Part shown: positions 34,527-42,939 of the stretch, in pieces | Position numbering within the stretch: position 1 is the first letter of the stretch | Layout of the letters: every line of letters begins with the position of its first letter | Assembly (NCBI RefSeq): GCF_900106945.1 | Contig: NZ_FNNE01000010.1 | Span: forward strand, 1-64,000 | Reading direction: 5' to 3' | From: Marinobacter mobilis | GTDB taxonomy: Bacteria; Pseudomonadota; Gammaproteobacteria; Pseudomonadales; Oleiphilaceae | DNA length: 64,000 bases | Translations under genes and position numbers: made by a program | The notes under the pieces: generated by a model | What the model saw: only the letters and a program-made list of their open reading frames with translations | The model's database searches: none | Told to the model about the DNA's origin: nothing

Positions 34527-35285
34527 ATGCATTACCGCGATCTCCTTCCCGAAGTCCTGGCCATCGCCGATGCCGCCAGCGAGAAGGTATTCAACATCTA
34601 CCTGACCGACTTCAAGGTGGACTACAAGGCCGACAACTCGCCGGTTACGGTTGCGGATCTCGCCTCCCACCAGATCATCGTCGATGGTCTGCGCCGGATC
34701 AGCCGTGACATACCCATCCTGTCTGAGGAGGCAGCCAGCGAACCCTGGTCGACGCGTCAGCACTGGCACCGGTTCTGGCTGGTCGATCCCGTTGACGGCA
34801 CCAAGGAGTTCACCAGCCGCAGCGGAGAGTTCACCGTCAACATTGCACTGATCGAGGACGGTGAACCGGTGTTGGGCGTTGTCACAGCACCGGCGCTGAA
34901 AGAGGCCTTCTGGGGCGCCAAAGGTGAAGGCGCCTGGAAACGGGATCGCACCGGCCATATTCACCGCATCCGGGTGGCAGTGCCCAGAGACTCAAAACGG
35001 GTGGTGGCGAGCAAGAGCCATCTCAACCCGGAAACCCGCCAGTTCATCGATACCCTGGGGGAACACCAGCTGGTTCAGGCCGGCAGTTCGCTGAAGTTCT
35101 GCCGCATCGCCGAGGGCCATGCCGACATCTACCCGCGTCTGGGCCCGACCTGCGAGTGGGACACCGGCGCCGCCCATGCCATCCTGCTGGCCGCCGGCGG
35201 CAAGGTCGACACCCTCGACGGCAAGCCCTTGCGCTACGGCAAAGAGGACGTGCTCAACCCGCACTTTGTGGCCTCGTCAAAGTGA
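34527..35285 (+). CDS. cysQ: 3'(2'),5'-bisphosphate nucleotidase CysQ
   Basis: 252 residues from the ATG at 34527 with AGGA at fair distance. An ATG three codons earlier at 34518 is also open. It belongs to the inositol-monophosphatase superfamily, with SPVTVADLASHQIIVDGL, LSEEAA, the metal site WLVDPVDGTKEFTSRSGEFTVNIALI and CEWDTGAAHAILLAAGG. CysQ removes the 3'-phosphate of PAP/PAPS, protecting sulfate assimilation and RNA turnover. It appears to be a single-gene unit. Confidence 0.93.
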   Translation: MHYRDLLPEVLAIADAASEKVFNIYLTDFKVDYKADNSPVTVADLASHQIIVDGLRRISRDIPILSEEAASEPWSTRQHWHRFWLVDPVDGTKEFTSRSGEFTVNIALIEDGEPVLGVVTAPALKEAFWGAKGEGAWKRDRTGHIHRIRVAVPRDSKRVVASKSHLNPETRQFIDTLGEHQLVQAGSSLKFCRIAEGHADIYPRLGPTCEWDTGAAHAILLAAGGKVDTLDGKPLRYGKEDVLNPHFVASSK

Positions 35286-35477
35286 CCCCATCCCTATAAC
35301 GGCTCACCCATGCCCTCGGCATCTACATTCTGGCATGCACCCGCGCCCTATCGTGCCCAGCGTCTTCTGCGCAGGGCACGGCTTTCCAGCCTGACGGTCC
35401 CTTGCCGCTCCAGGCCGTTATCGAAGCCTATCCGTGGGATCTGGGACACAGCGAAAAGGTGACCAACAAGGAAAATC
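35286..35477. other. Upstream region of the ECF41 gene
   Basis: About 190 bp after cysQ with no convincing gene. A plus-strand frame crosses it from cysQ but looks like a shadow. No strong hairpin or other site stands out apart from the promoter annotated next. Confidence 0.4.
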
Positions 35478-35504
35478 TGTCACAGTTATCCGGTGCCGGT
35501 CGTC
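35478..35504 (+). promoter_or_regulatory. ECF41-type promoter (autoregulation)
   Basis: TGTCACA at 35478-35484 and CGTC at 35501-35504 with exactly 16 bp between them. These match the -35 and -10 elements reported for ECF41 sigma factors, and they lie 41 bp before the start of the ECF41 gene. This supports both the sigma-factor assignment and autoregulation. Confidence 0.8.
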
Positions 35505-35544
35505 CTTCAGATAACACCAGCAAGAAAAGACCCGGGGAGTGGTT

Positions 35545-36423
35545 GTGAATACCAAGGCGGAATTGTTTACCAAAGCCAGGCCGCGGCTGTTTGGATTGGC
35601 CTATCGAATGCTTGGCTGTCGAATGGATGCCGAAGATGTGGTGCAGGATGCCTGGCTGAAATACAGCCGCGATCGTAGCGACAACCTTGACGATCCCGAG
35701 GCCTGGCTGGTCACGGTAGTCACCCGCCTCGGCATCGACCGGCTGCGCTACCTCCGCAGCCGGCGGGAAGAGTACTACGGCCCCTGGCTGCCGGAACCCG
35801 TAGCCGCCACCGAGTCCCGGACAGCGGAGGAGACGATGGCACTGGCGGCAGACCTTTCCATGGGCTTCCTGCTGACACTGGAGCGGCTGTCACCGGAAGA
35901 ACGGGCAGCGTTCCTGCTGCGCGAAGTCTTTGATTATTCCTACGCCGAGATGACCCGGATACTGGGCAGGAGCGAGGCGGCCAACCGTCAGGTCGTCAGT
36001 CGTGCCCGCCAGCGGGTGCGGGACGGGCGACCCCGTTTTGCCGTCGCCCCCCAGGATCATAACCGAGTGGTCGCGCGTTTCACCGAGGCCTTGATGCAAC
36101 AGGACTCCGAAGCCTTCAGCGCCCTGCTGGCAGAGGATATTCGCTGGATATCCGATGGCGGGGGTAAGGCTGTGGCCGCCACCCGCGTAGTCTGCGGTGT
36201 CCGTGCAGCTTCCCGCCTGGCGATGGGGCTGGTCCGTCAGTGGCAGGGACAGGCCCGGGTATCCATGGGCATGGTCAACGGCCAGCAGGGGATCATCATC
36301 GCCATCTCGGACAAAGTCAGCGCGGTGATCGCCCTTGAGAGCGACGGCCAGCGCGTGCTAAGCATTTACTCCGTGGTCAATCCCGACAAATTGACCACCT
36401 TTCACTCCGGCACCGAAAACTGA
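35545..36423 (+). CDS. sigJ: ECF41-family sigma factor with fused SnoaL-like C-terminal domain (SigJ type)
   Basis: 292 residues from the GTG at 35545, preceded by GGGGAG. A GTG two codons earlier sits on that Shine-Dalgarno. Region 2 has GLAYRMLGCRMDAEDVVQDAWLKY and the conserved YYGPWLPEP linker. Region 4 has LSPEERAAFLLREVFDYSYAEMTRILG. The C-terminal extension (about 180-290) is a SnoaL-like domain with the family motifs DGGGK and NPDKL. In ECF41 this domain replaces a separate anti-sigma factor. Its own promoter type is found upstream. The next gene is an amidohydrolase 18 bp away, rather than the usual carboxymuconolactone decarboxylase, oxidoreductase or epimerase. Confidence 0.93.
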   Translation: MNTKAELFTKARPRLFGLAYRMLGCRMDAEDVVQDAWLKYSRDRSDNLDDPEAWLVTVVTRLGIDRLRYLRSRREEYYGPWLPEPVAATESRTAEETMALAADLSMGFLLTLERLSPEERAAFLLREVFDYSYAEMTRILGRSEAANRQVVSRARQRVRDGRPRFAVAPQDHNRVVARFTEALMQQDSEAFSALLAEDIRWISDGGGKAVAATRVVCGVRAASRLAMGLVRQWQGQARVSMGMVNGQQGIIIAISDKVSAVIALESDGQRVLSIYSVVNPDKLTTFHSGTEN

Positions 36424-36441
36424 TCCAGGGAAGGAAATTTC

Positions 36442-37878
36442 ATGATCAAACCGGCACGCTATATTGTTGTTATTCTGTTCGTTCTGGCCGTCGCGGGCAC
36501 CTTTGGTTTGTTCCAGGTCCGCGCGACCATCAATGAGCCCGCGGGCCTGCTGACGCCCTGGCCTCACAACGGCACCAACTTGCGAATCACCTCCGTTCGT
36601 CTGTACGACCCCGACAGTGGCGATCTCAAGTCGGTCGATGCGGTCGACATCCGCCACGGTCGCATTACCGCTATCTACGGTACTGGCGATTCCATACCTG
36701 ACCATTACGGGGCGACCCTGGAAGGCAGACAGCGGGTCCTGCTTCCGGGTCTCACCGACTTTCACGTTCATCTGGGGGCGTCGGATGGCCGTCCCCCCTG
36801 GGCGATGGACGGTCTTGCCATGGTCTCGGTAGCGAGCCAGCGCGAAGCCTTCCTCTACAGCGGCATCACCGCCGTCGTCGAAGGCTCACCCAATGCGCTG
36901 GCGGCGCTGGATCAGGCACTGGCACCCTCCCCGAGGGTCTACCCGTCCACCCGCATGATCACCGCTCTCGATGGCCATCCGATCCCCATGTACCAGGAAT
37001 TTGTACCCTGGCCCATGACCGGGCTGGTGATCGACGAACAGGTGCTGGCTATTGCGTCCGCAGATACCAGTGCAGGGGCTATCGAGGCCCTGGTGAACGG
37101 CCCCGGTCATCACGTCAAACTGGTGCTGGACGGCGCCATACCCTGGGACTCGCCCAGACTGACAGAGGCGGATGTGGCCGCTGTTGTCAAACACGCCCAT
37201 GCCGCAGGCAAACCGGTGTACGTTCACATTGGCAGCGCGCAGGATGCGGTGATGGCGGCACGGGCCGGGGCCGATGTGCTGATGCACACGCCGTATGTCG
37301 ATCTGCTGAGTGACAGTGACCTGGCCGAGCTGAAAGCCTCAGGGGTGGCCGTGGTCACCACCGCCCAGATCTGGGAGTGGTTCCAGCGGGGCCTGAACAA
37401 ACAGCCCGCCCTCACCGGCCTGGAGCGACAGCTGGCCTCACCCGGGTTACTGGCCGCTTGGGCCGACGACTGGCACCGCGCCAGCGCGGACTATCAGTCC
37501 ACCACCTTTTCCCAGGACTATCTCGCCCGGCTGTCCGGCTTCAACGCCAACCTGACCGAGAACCTGAAACGGCTGTATCAGGCAGGTATTCCACAGATTG
37601 CCGGCACCGATACCGGCATTCCCGGGCTCACACCCGGCGCCTCCCTTATTCGCGAATTGCAGTTACTGCAGTCCTACGGTCTGGCTGCCCCGGACCTCCT
37701 GCGCATGGCAACCTCCGCGCCTGGCACCCTGCTCGGCGACAGCAATTCCGGCCGCATTCAGCCTGGCAGCGCCGCCGATCTAGTGCTGGTGGAAGGCGAT
37801 CCGACCAGCGACGTCTCAGCCCTGGCCGAGCTCGCGTATGTGATTCAGGCCGGCGTGGTTTACCAGCGTCGTCAGTAG
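36442..37878 (+). CDS. Membrane-anchored amidohydrolase (imidazolonepropionase-like)
   Basis: 478 residues. An N-terminal signal anchor (about 6-26) leads into a metal-dependent amidohydrolase with LPGLTDFHVHL (HxH, about 108-115), VYVHIGSA (about 257), LMHTPYV (about 276) and the late metal Asp in IAGTDTGIPGL (about 391). A C-terminal GRIQPGSAADLVLVEGDP completes the composite domain. It should be a periplasmic hydrolase of cyclic amides, lactams or peptide-like bonds with unknown substrate. It follows the ECF41 sigma gene by 18 bp and is probably its main co-transcribed target. Confidence 0.85.
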   Translation: MIKPARYIVVILFVLAVAGTFGLFQVRATINEPAGLLTPWPHNGTNLRITSVRLYDPDSGDLKSVDAVDIRHGRITAIYGTGDSIPDHYGATLEGRQRVLLPGLTDFHVHLGASDGRPPWAMDGLAMVSVASQREAFLYSGITAVVEGSPNALAALDQALAPSPRVYPSTRMITALDGHPIPMYQEFVPWPMTGLVIDEQVLAIASADTSAGAIEALVNGPGHHVKLVLDGAIPWDSPRLTEADVAAVVKHAHAAGKPVYVHIGSAQDAVMAARAGADVLMHTPYVDLLSDSDLAELKASGVAVVTTAQIWEWFQRGLNKQPALTGLERQLASPGLLAAWADDWHRASADYQSTTFSQDYLARLSGFNANLTENLKRLYQAGIPQIAGTDTGIPGLTPGASLIRELQLLQSYGLAAPDLLRMATSAPGTLLGDSNSGRIQPGSAADLVLVEGDPTSDVSALAELAYVIQAGVVYQRRQ

Positions 37879-37955
37879 CCACTGGCGAACTCCGGTCTTC
37901 GGGATTATGGTTCAAGTGTTCAGGATTCCGGAGAGCCACCTGGCGGAGGCCGCAC

Positions 37956-38648
37956 GTGTGTGGACGCTATAACATCATCGACGACGCCGATGTACGCCAC
38001 CTGATGGATGTGCTTGGTGTCGATCTGTACCCGCAAACCCGACTTAACGTCGCGCCGGGGAGCCTGGGTTCGATTGTCTATGACGCAGGTATGGGACGCA
38101 CCCTTGATAGCGCCCTGTGGTCGCTGCTGATCGAACCCCACCCTGGCACCACCGGTTTCCGGCCATCCCCCAGGTACAGTACGTTCAATGCCCGTGCCGA
38201 CAGGCTGGGCAGCAGCCCACTCTGGAAGGAACGCTTCGCCAACCAGCGCGCGATTGTACCGGCCAGCGGCTTTCACGAATGGACCGGGCCTGTGGGCCAC
38301 AAGCAGTGCTATAACATCCGCGCCAGTGAGGGAGCCATTGCGTTTGCGGGCCTCTATGAAATCTGGGAGTTTGATGGCCAGCGGGTAGCGTCCTTCACCA
38401 TCATCACCTTACCCGCTCACCCCCGGTTCGCTCATATTCACCCGCAGAGTGTGCCGCTGATGTTGCGGCCCGAGGATTTTGATACCTGGCTGGATCCACA
38501 GCTGACCCATACCGATCCATTCCAGCACCTGTTACAGCCGCAGATTCGGGTGACCCTCGAGGTCGCACCTGTCCGGTCACCCGACGATCTCAAGCCGCTG
38601 ACCGCAGCCACCACAATCGCAGCGGACCGATCAGCGGTGCCCGGCTAA
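37956..38648 (+). CDS. SRAP-domain protein (HMCES/YedK): abasic-site DNA-protein crosslink factor
   Basis: 230 residues from a GTG at 37956 with GGAGG at suitable distance. The protein begins M-CGRYNI, so Cys2 becomes the N-terminal catalytic residue after Met removal. Other family residues are RLNVAPGS, RADRLGSSPLWKERF, the Glu of ASGFHEW and the His of PAHPRFAHIHPQSVPLML. SRAP proteins form stable thiazolidine crosslinks to abasic sites in single-stranded DNA. It appears to be a single gene between the amidohydrolase and a convergent unknown gene. Confidence 0.92.
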   Translation: MCGRYNIIDDADVRHLMDVLGVDLYPQTRLNVAPGSLGSIVYDAGMGRTLDSALWSLLIEPHPGTTGFRPSPRYSTFNARADRLGSSPLWKERFANQRAIVPASGFHEWTGPVGHKQCYNIRASEGAIAFAGLYEIWEFDGQRVASFTIITLPAHPRFAHIHPQSVPLMLRPEDFDTWLDPQLTHTDPFQHLLQPQIRVTLEVAPVRSPDDLKPLTAATTIAADRSAVPG

Positions 38649-38664
38649 CGTCGGGCCAGGCGTA

Positions 38665-39207
38665 TCAGGCCGTCAGTGCACGCTTGCGACGTGGCAGGTA
38701 ACGGAAACCGATTTCCTGCAACACCGTCATCGGCATCTGCTTGCGCTCCGCCCAGTAGAACCACCAGTGTTGACGGCCATTGGGGGTATCCACCAGGCCC
38801 TGATGGAAAACGTTGGGAATGACCCGGCTGTGGGTCTGGAAGACCTTTTCGATACGGGTTCCGGCCAGAATATAGCTCTGCCCGGACCGCCAGCATTCAA
38901 GGGCAATGATCAGCCCCGCCAGGGAACAATGGAAGGGTGTCCGCTCGGTCAGGAAATAGCAGGTGATCTCCACCACATCCGACAGGCTGAACGGCAGTTG
39001 CGCACAGTGGGGCCCTAACATGGCAGCGTAACGCAACTGCGGACCGTTGTTGAGCACAAAACCGCCGATCATCGTGCCCTTGCGATACAGACCAAACACC
39101 CCGGCGCCGTAGAGATAGTCCATCGACACCGAGTTGCCAGAGGCCTTCTCAAAGCCCTCCTTGAACGCGGTCAGTTGGGCTTCATCCGTCAGTCGTTTGT
39201 AGTACAT
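38665..39207 (-). CDS. Conserved-looking protein of unknown function
   Basis: 180 residues, no signal peptide and no membrane segment. The N-terminal half (YKRLTDEAQLTAFKEGFEKASGN, GVFGLYRKGTMIGGFVLNN) has the look of an acetyltransferase-like alpha/beta start. The latter part has WFYWAERK and ends RYLPRRKRALTA. I do not recognise a family. GNAT fold is only a guess. A palindromic site lies 33 bp upstream of the start, and the gene is convergent with the SRAP gene (16 bp apart). Confidence 0.7.
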   Translation of the reverse strand: MYYKRLTDEAQLTAFKEGFEKASGNSVSMDYLYGAGVFGLYRKGTMIGGFVLNNGPQLRYAAMLGPHCAQLPFSLSDVVEITCYFLTERTPFHCSLAGLIIALECWRSGQSYILAGTRIEKVFQTHSRVIPNVFHQGLVDTPNGRQHWWFYWAERKQMPMTVLQEIGFRYLPRRKRALTA

Positions 39208-39239
39208 CTCATAAACTCCTTAGCTTTTTGCTTGGATAA

Positions 39240-39257
39240 GAACGTCTTATGACGTTC
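39240..39257. promoter_or_regulatory. Palindromic operator candidate
   Basis: GAACGTC-TTAT-GACGTTC has 7-bp perfect arms. An overlapping ATAAGA-ACG-TCTTAT also has complementary arms. It lies 33 bp upstream of the unknown 180-residue gene, in the position of a promoter operator. The cognate regulator is unknown. Confidence 0.4.
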
Positions 39258-39463
39258 ACCAATCTAGCTATGGAGAACTGCGAGACCCGGCGCAAGCATT
39301 TTTGGTTATCCTTTAGGTGCAAACGTTATCCACACCCCGTGATCACCCACAATTCGTCACAGTTGCTCACAGGGAAGGACACGTCCCGTCGCCATACTGG
39401 TTCCTGCACCGGTCAGCGCCCGGCTGACCGCACTCAACGACCTCCCATGACGGAACGAAAGCG

Positions 39464-39865
39464 ATGTATCGAGTGGTTTGCGCCCTGACGGCGGCGCTGT
39501 TCATCTTTATCCTGTGGATCATCTATCTGGCCGACCGGGGCGACAGCCCGCTGTTCTTTTATCTGGTCCAGCAGTGGCCCTACGGCGACAAGGCCTGCCA
39601 TTTTCTGCTCTACGGCCTGCTGGCGCTGCTGCTGAATCTGACGCTGGAGCTGAAGGTGCTGACCGTTGCGCGCATCCGGGTCTACGCCGGCACGCTGGCC
39701 GTGGCCCTGTTTGCCGTCATCGAAGAGCTCAGCCAGGCCTTGTTTCCCAACCGCACCCTGGATGCGATGGACCTGGCTGCCGATGCCGCCGGCATTCTTC
39801 TGTTCAGCCTGCTCAGCTTTGGCATCGACTGGTGCCGTCAGCGGCGCCTGGACGCTTGCCAGTGA
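39464..39865 (+). CDS. VanZ-family membrane protein
   Basis: 133 residues with about four membrane segments and VanZ landmarks: WPYGDKACHFLLYGLLALLL, then VIEELSQALFPNRTLDAMDLAADAAGILL. The conserved E-Q-F-R-D pattern appears here as EELSQ-P-RTLDAMD. VanZ-like proteins occur widely and mostly lack a known role. It is followed by a GNAT gene 54 bp downstream. Confidence 0.88.
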   Translation: MYRVVCALTAALFIFILWIIYLADRGDSPLFFYLVQQWPYGDKACHFLLYGLLALLLNLTLELKVLTVARIRVYAGTLAVALFAVIEELSQALFPNRTLDAMDLAADAAGILLFSLLSFGIDWCRQRRLDACQ

Positions 39866-39919
39866 ACGTGCACTGCGGTATCTATCGAGGCTGACTCTGC
39901 CCCGACCCAGGAAAACGCC

Positions 39920-40525
39920 GTGCCCGACACCCCCCACAACCGACGCCCCCTGATGCTGGAAACTGCCCGGCTGAAATTGCGGCAGTGGCGCCCCGAGGAC
40001 CGGGCTCCGTTTGCCGCCCTCAATGCGGACCCGGAGGTCATGGCCTATTTCCCTCACCGCCTCAGTCAGAGCCAGAGCGATCGTCTGGCTGACCAGTGCG
40101 AGGCCCTGATCAACGAGCACGGCTGGGGGTTCTGGGCGCTTGAGCGTCAGCAAAGCGGTGACTTTCTGGGGTTTGTCGGCCTGCACATGCCTGATGCCGC
40201 CCTGCCTTTTTCCCCCTGTGTCGAAATCGGCTGGCGGCTGGCCGCCCGGTATTGGGGCCAGGGCTACGCCACCGAAGCGGCCATGGCCGCACTGAGCGTT
40301 GGCTTCACTACCCTGGGGTTGGCGGAGATTGTTTCCTTTACCGCGGTCAGTAACCGACGCTCCCGCGCAGTGATGGAACGGCTCGGCATGGTGCCGGACC
40401 CCCAGACCTTTAATCACCCGGCTCTGGCGGAGGACAGCCCGCTACGCCGCCACTGCCTGTATCGTCTCAGCGCCCGGGAATGGGCCCGAACTACCCACCC
40501 GGAGACCCTGCCAAAAATTTATTAG
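39920..40525 (+). CDS. GNAT-family N-acetyltransferase (RimJ/RimL type)
   Basis: 201 residues from a GTG with AGGA eight bases upstream. It starts LETARLKLRQWRPEDRAPFAALNADPEVMAYFP, typical of the RimJ/RimL-like acetyltransferase_3 group. The acetyl-CoA loop is ARYWGQGYATEAAMAAL, followed by IVSFTAVSNRRSRAVMERLGM. It could modify a protein N-terminus or a small amine. The substrate is not determinable here. Confidence 0.9.
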   Translation: MPDTPHNRRPLMLETARLKLRQWRPEDRAPFAALNADPEVMAYFPHRLSQSQSDRLADQCEALINEHGWGFWALERQQSGDFLGFVGLHMPDAALPFSPCVEIGWRLAARYWGQGYATEAAMAALSVGFTTLGLAEIVSFTAVSNRRSRAVMERLGMVPDPQTFNHPALAEDSPLRRHCLYRLSAREWARTTHPETLPKIY

Positions 40526-40894
40526 ACTAAAGTCGAATATTTTTGGAACCCTATCGAGACGACCAGCGTCTGACGTCTGCACCAATTAAAAAAACAACGG
40601 TACGTGACAGAACAACAACACTAATCAACATCGACCGTGCGCCCAACAAGACTGGCATGATCGCCAGACCGGCTACCCAGACCGGGCAATAATAAAAGGG
40701 CGCACGGTGCTTTTCTTCTTCTCTCCCCGGTTCTCTGACAGGCCACCCGATTCGGTGGTCGGTGTCCATTCCCGGACCACGCTCACCCCCTCTTGATCAC
40801 GTTTTTACGACACTTGCCCCCACTCCCAAGTGGCTCTATGTTGTAGGCGTTCCGGTATTCCAGCCGGACACAAGACTCATCAGGGAGAGAAACC
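40526..40894. other. Long intergenic region with a candidate structured RNA
   Basis: 369 bp between GNAT and the exported protein gene, lower in GC than its surroundings at the left end. Apart from the long-range inverted repeat at 40634-40708 it holds only a 72-codon minus-strand frame with a hydrophobic stretch (40551-40769), which lacks a proper ribosome-binding site. I do not annotate that frame as a gene. Confidence 0.4.
40634..40723 (+). ncRNA. Candidate structured RNA with U-rich end
   Basis: ACCGTGCGCCC (40634-40644) and GGGCGCACGGT (40698-40708) are perfect 11-bp complements closing a region of about 53 nt. Inside, CTGGC-ATGATC-GCCAG forms a small hairpin and CCGG arms may form another. 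The 3' side continues GCTTTTCTTCTTCTCT. Closed multibranch shape plus a pyrimidine tail suggests a small RNA or leader element. No known family was recognised. Confidence 0.35.
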
Positions 40895-41476
40895 ATGAAC
40901 CGTTTACGAATCGCCGGAATGGCGCTGCTGACCATGTTGTTGCTGGCGGCCGGCCACGCGGTTGCAGAAACGTTGACAGAGCAGGACGTCAAAAACTTTA
41001 TCAACAGCCTGGAGGCACTTCAGGAGCTGGAAGGGGAGTTTGCCGAACTCGCTGATGACATGAATCAGGAACCGGACAACGGGGATCCGGCGATTCCCGA
41101 TCTGGGCCATCTGTTCTCCGACGCCGTGGGACGAATGGAGGGGCACCCCCAGTTCGAACAGTTCAGTGCTATTGTCAAAGACAATGGCTTCGGCAATGCG
41201 AGTGACTGGGGCGAGACCGGAGACCGGGTGTTTCGTGCCTGGATGGCCATCGAGATGCAAGGCCAGAGCAGGGCGGCCCATCAGGACGTGGCGAACGCCA
41301 TCGCGGAAATTGACCGCAACCCCAGCCTGACCGCCGAGCAGAAAGCCCAGATGAAGGCCATGATGCAAGGTGCCATGTCGATGATGGAGCAGGCCAGTGA
41401 CGCCCCTGAAGCCGACATCAGGGCCCTGCGCCCCCATATGGAAGAACTTCGCCGGGTCACCAGCGAGGACAACTGA
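40895..41476 (+). CDS. Exported protein of unknown function
   Basis: 193 residues with a clear Sec signal peptide (LLTMLLLAAGHAVA, cleavage near residue 24) and an ATG preceded by GGGAGAG. The mature part is helical and acidic, with a Met-rich segment KAQMKAMMQGAMSMMEQA near residues 150-167. The periodic charged helices (DVKNFINSLEALQELEGEFAELADDM) could form a helical bundle. No family is recognised. It stands alone behind the long intergenic region. Confidence 0.75.
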   Translation: MNRLRIAGMALLTMLLLAAGHAVAETLTEQDVKNFINSLEALQELEGEFAELADDMNQEPDNGDPAIPDLGHLFSDAVGRMEGHPQFEQFSAIVKDNGFGNASDWGETGDRVFRAWMAIEMQGQSRAAHQDVANAIAEIDRNPSLTAEQKAQMKAMMQGAMSMMEQASDAPEADIRALRPHMEELRRVTSEDN

Positions 41477-41525
41477 AGGAGAGTAGCCCGGCTCCAGCCA
41501 CAGGCCGGTGGCCGGGCAACAGGAT

Positions 41526-42923
41526 TCAGCTCATCAGGTTATAGACGAACACCACCAGCACGGCGATGGGGGTGACGTAACGAAGCAGGTGAGTCCACAG
41601 GGAAAACATCACCGGCGACAGCGTAACGTCATTGCTCAGGGATTCCTTTGCCACAAACCAGCCAACAAAGACCGCCGTCAGCAGCCCCGACAGTGGCAAC
41701 ATCACATTGGCGGTGAAGTAGTCCAGCAGATCAAAGATGGTCTTGCCTTCGAAGCGTTCAAACATCGCCAGCGGTGTCACATCAGACCACAGGTTCAGGG
41801 ACAGAATCGAGGCAATACCCAACAGCCAGCAGGCGCCCCCCACCAGCAGGGTGCTGCCCCCCCGTCCAATGATCAGCTTCTCCTCAACCCACTCCACCAC
41901 CGGTTCCAGCAGCGAAATGGCCGAGGTCCAGGCCGCAAACACCAGCAACACAAAGAACAGCGTACCAAACAGCCCTCCGAGCGGCATCTGGCCAAACGCC
42001 AGTGGCAGGGTCTGGAAGATCAGCCCCGGACCGGCACCGGCTTCCAGCTCATTGGCGAACACCACCGGAAAGATGGCCAGACCCGCCAGCAATGCAACAC
42101 CGGTATCCATCACCGATACCATCACCGCCGTTCGACCAATCGACACATCCCGTCCCAGGTAGGAGCCATAGGCCACCATGATCGCCATACCCAGGCTCAG
42201 AGTGAAGAAGGCATGGCCGAGGGCGGTCAGTACTCCGTCCATGGTCAGGGCCGAAAAGTTGGGCGAGAACAGGAAGCTCACCGCTTCAGCGAAGTGCCCT
42301 GTGGTGGTGGCATAGCCCACGGCCATCAGCAGCAAAACAAACAACGCCGGCATCAGGATATTGACCGCCCGCTCCAGGCCCGCCTTCAGCCCCTGAGCAA
42401 CCACCACGATCACCAGCAACATGAACACCGAATGCCACAACAACAACTTACCGGGACTGGCCAGCAGGTCTGAGAAGATCGCGCCAATGGTCTCCGCATT
42501 CTGGCCGGTAAAATCACCCATCGCGGAATGACCGACATAGGAGGCCGCCCAGCCTCCGATGACCGAATAGAACGACAGGATGACAAACGCCGCGATCACG
42601 CCGATGATCGCCGACACCCGCCAGCCGGAGCTGCAATTATTGCGCTCCGCCACCATCGCCATGCTGGCGATGGGGTTATGGCGTCCACTGCGGCCAATAT
42701 AGACCTCGGCCATCATGATCGGAATCCCGATGATCGCGATGCAGGCCAGGTACACCAGCACAAAGGCGCCACCGCCGTTTTCGCCCGTGATGTAGGGGAA
42801 TTTCCAGATATTACCCAAGCCAACCGCGGAACCGGTTGCTGCCAGGATAAAGGCCAGACGGGACGACCACAGGCCCCGGGCCATGGTGTTTGCTGAGCCC
42901 GCCGCGGATGGGGTATCGGTCAT
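41526..42923 (-). CDS. Neurotransmitter:sodium symporter (NSS/SLC6) family transporter
   Basis: 465 residues with about 11-12 membrane segments. The TM1 sodium and substrate site is RLAFILAATGSAVGLGNIWKFPYITGENGGGAFVLVYL, and the TM6 to TM8 parts (FFTLSLGMAIMVAYGSYLG) are well conserved. These importers move amino acids or related amines with sodium. The substrate cannot be assigned. It lies 17 bp after the chemoreceptor gene on the same strand, so a shared transcript linking uptake with sensing is possible. Confidence 0.92.
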   Translation of the reverse strand: MTDTPSAAGSANTMARGLWSSRLAFILAATGSAVGLGNIWKFPYITGENGGGAFVLVYLACIAIIGIPIMMAEVYIGRSGRHNPIASMAMVAERNNCSSGWRVSAIIGVIAAFVILSFYSVIGGWAASYVGHSAMGDFTGQNAETIGAIFSDLLASPGKLLLWHSVFMLLVIVVVAQGLKAGLERAVNILMPALFVLLLMAVGYATTTGHFAEAVSFLFSPNFSALTMDGVLTALGHAFFTLSLGMAIMVAYGSYLGRDVSIGRTAVMVSVMDTGVALLAGLAIFPVVFANELEAGAGPGLIFQTLPLAFGQMPLGGLFGTLFFVLLVFAAWTSAISLLEPVVEWVEEKLIIGRGGSTLLVGGACWLLGIASILSLNLWSDVTPLAMFERFEGKTIFDLLDYFTANVMLPLSGLLTAVFVGWFVAKESLSNDVTLSPVMFSLWTHLLRYVTPIAVLVVFVYNLMS

Positions 42924-42939
42924 TGCGGTTCCTGTAGAT

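Noticed and set aside
37377..38648. Long 423-codon frame for the SRAP gene
   Set aside because: The first 190 codons overlap the amidohydrolase gene in another frame. Homology begins at the GTG giving M-CGRY, which places the catalytic Cys second.
39326..39334. Perfect DnaA box TTATCCACA (another at 46321-46329)
   Set aside because: Two isolated copies far apart, no cluster, no dnaA/dnaN/gidA neighbours and no AT-rich unwinding element. Not an origin.
40551..40769. 72-codon minus-strand frame with hydrophobic stretch
   Set aside because: No usable Shine-Dalgarno at a proper distance, and the region is better explained by the inverted-repeat structure. Kept as an alternative only.
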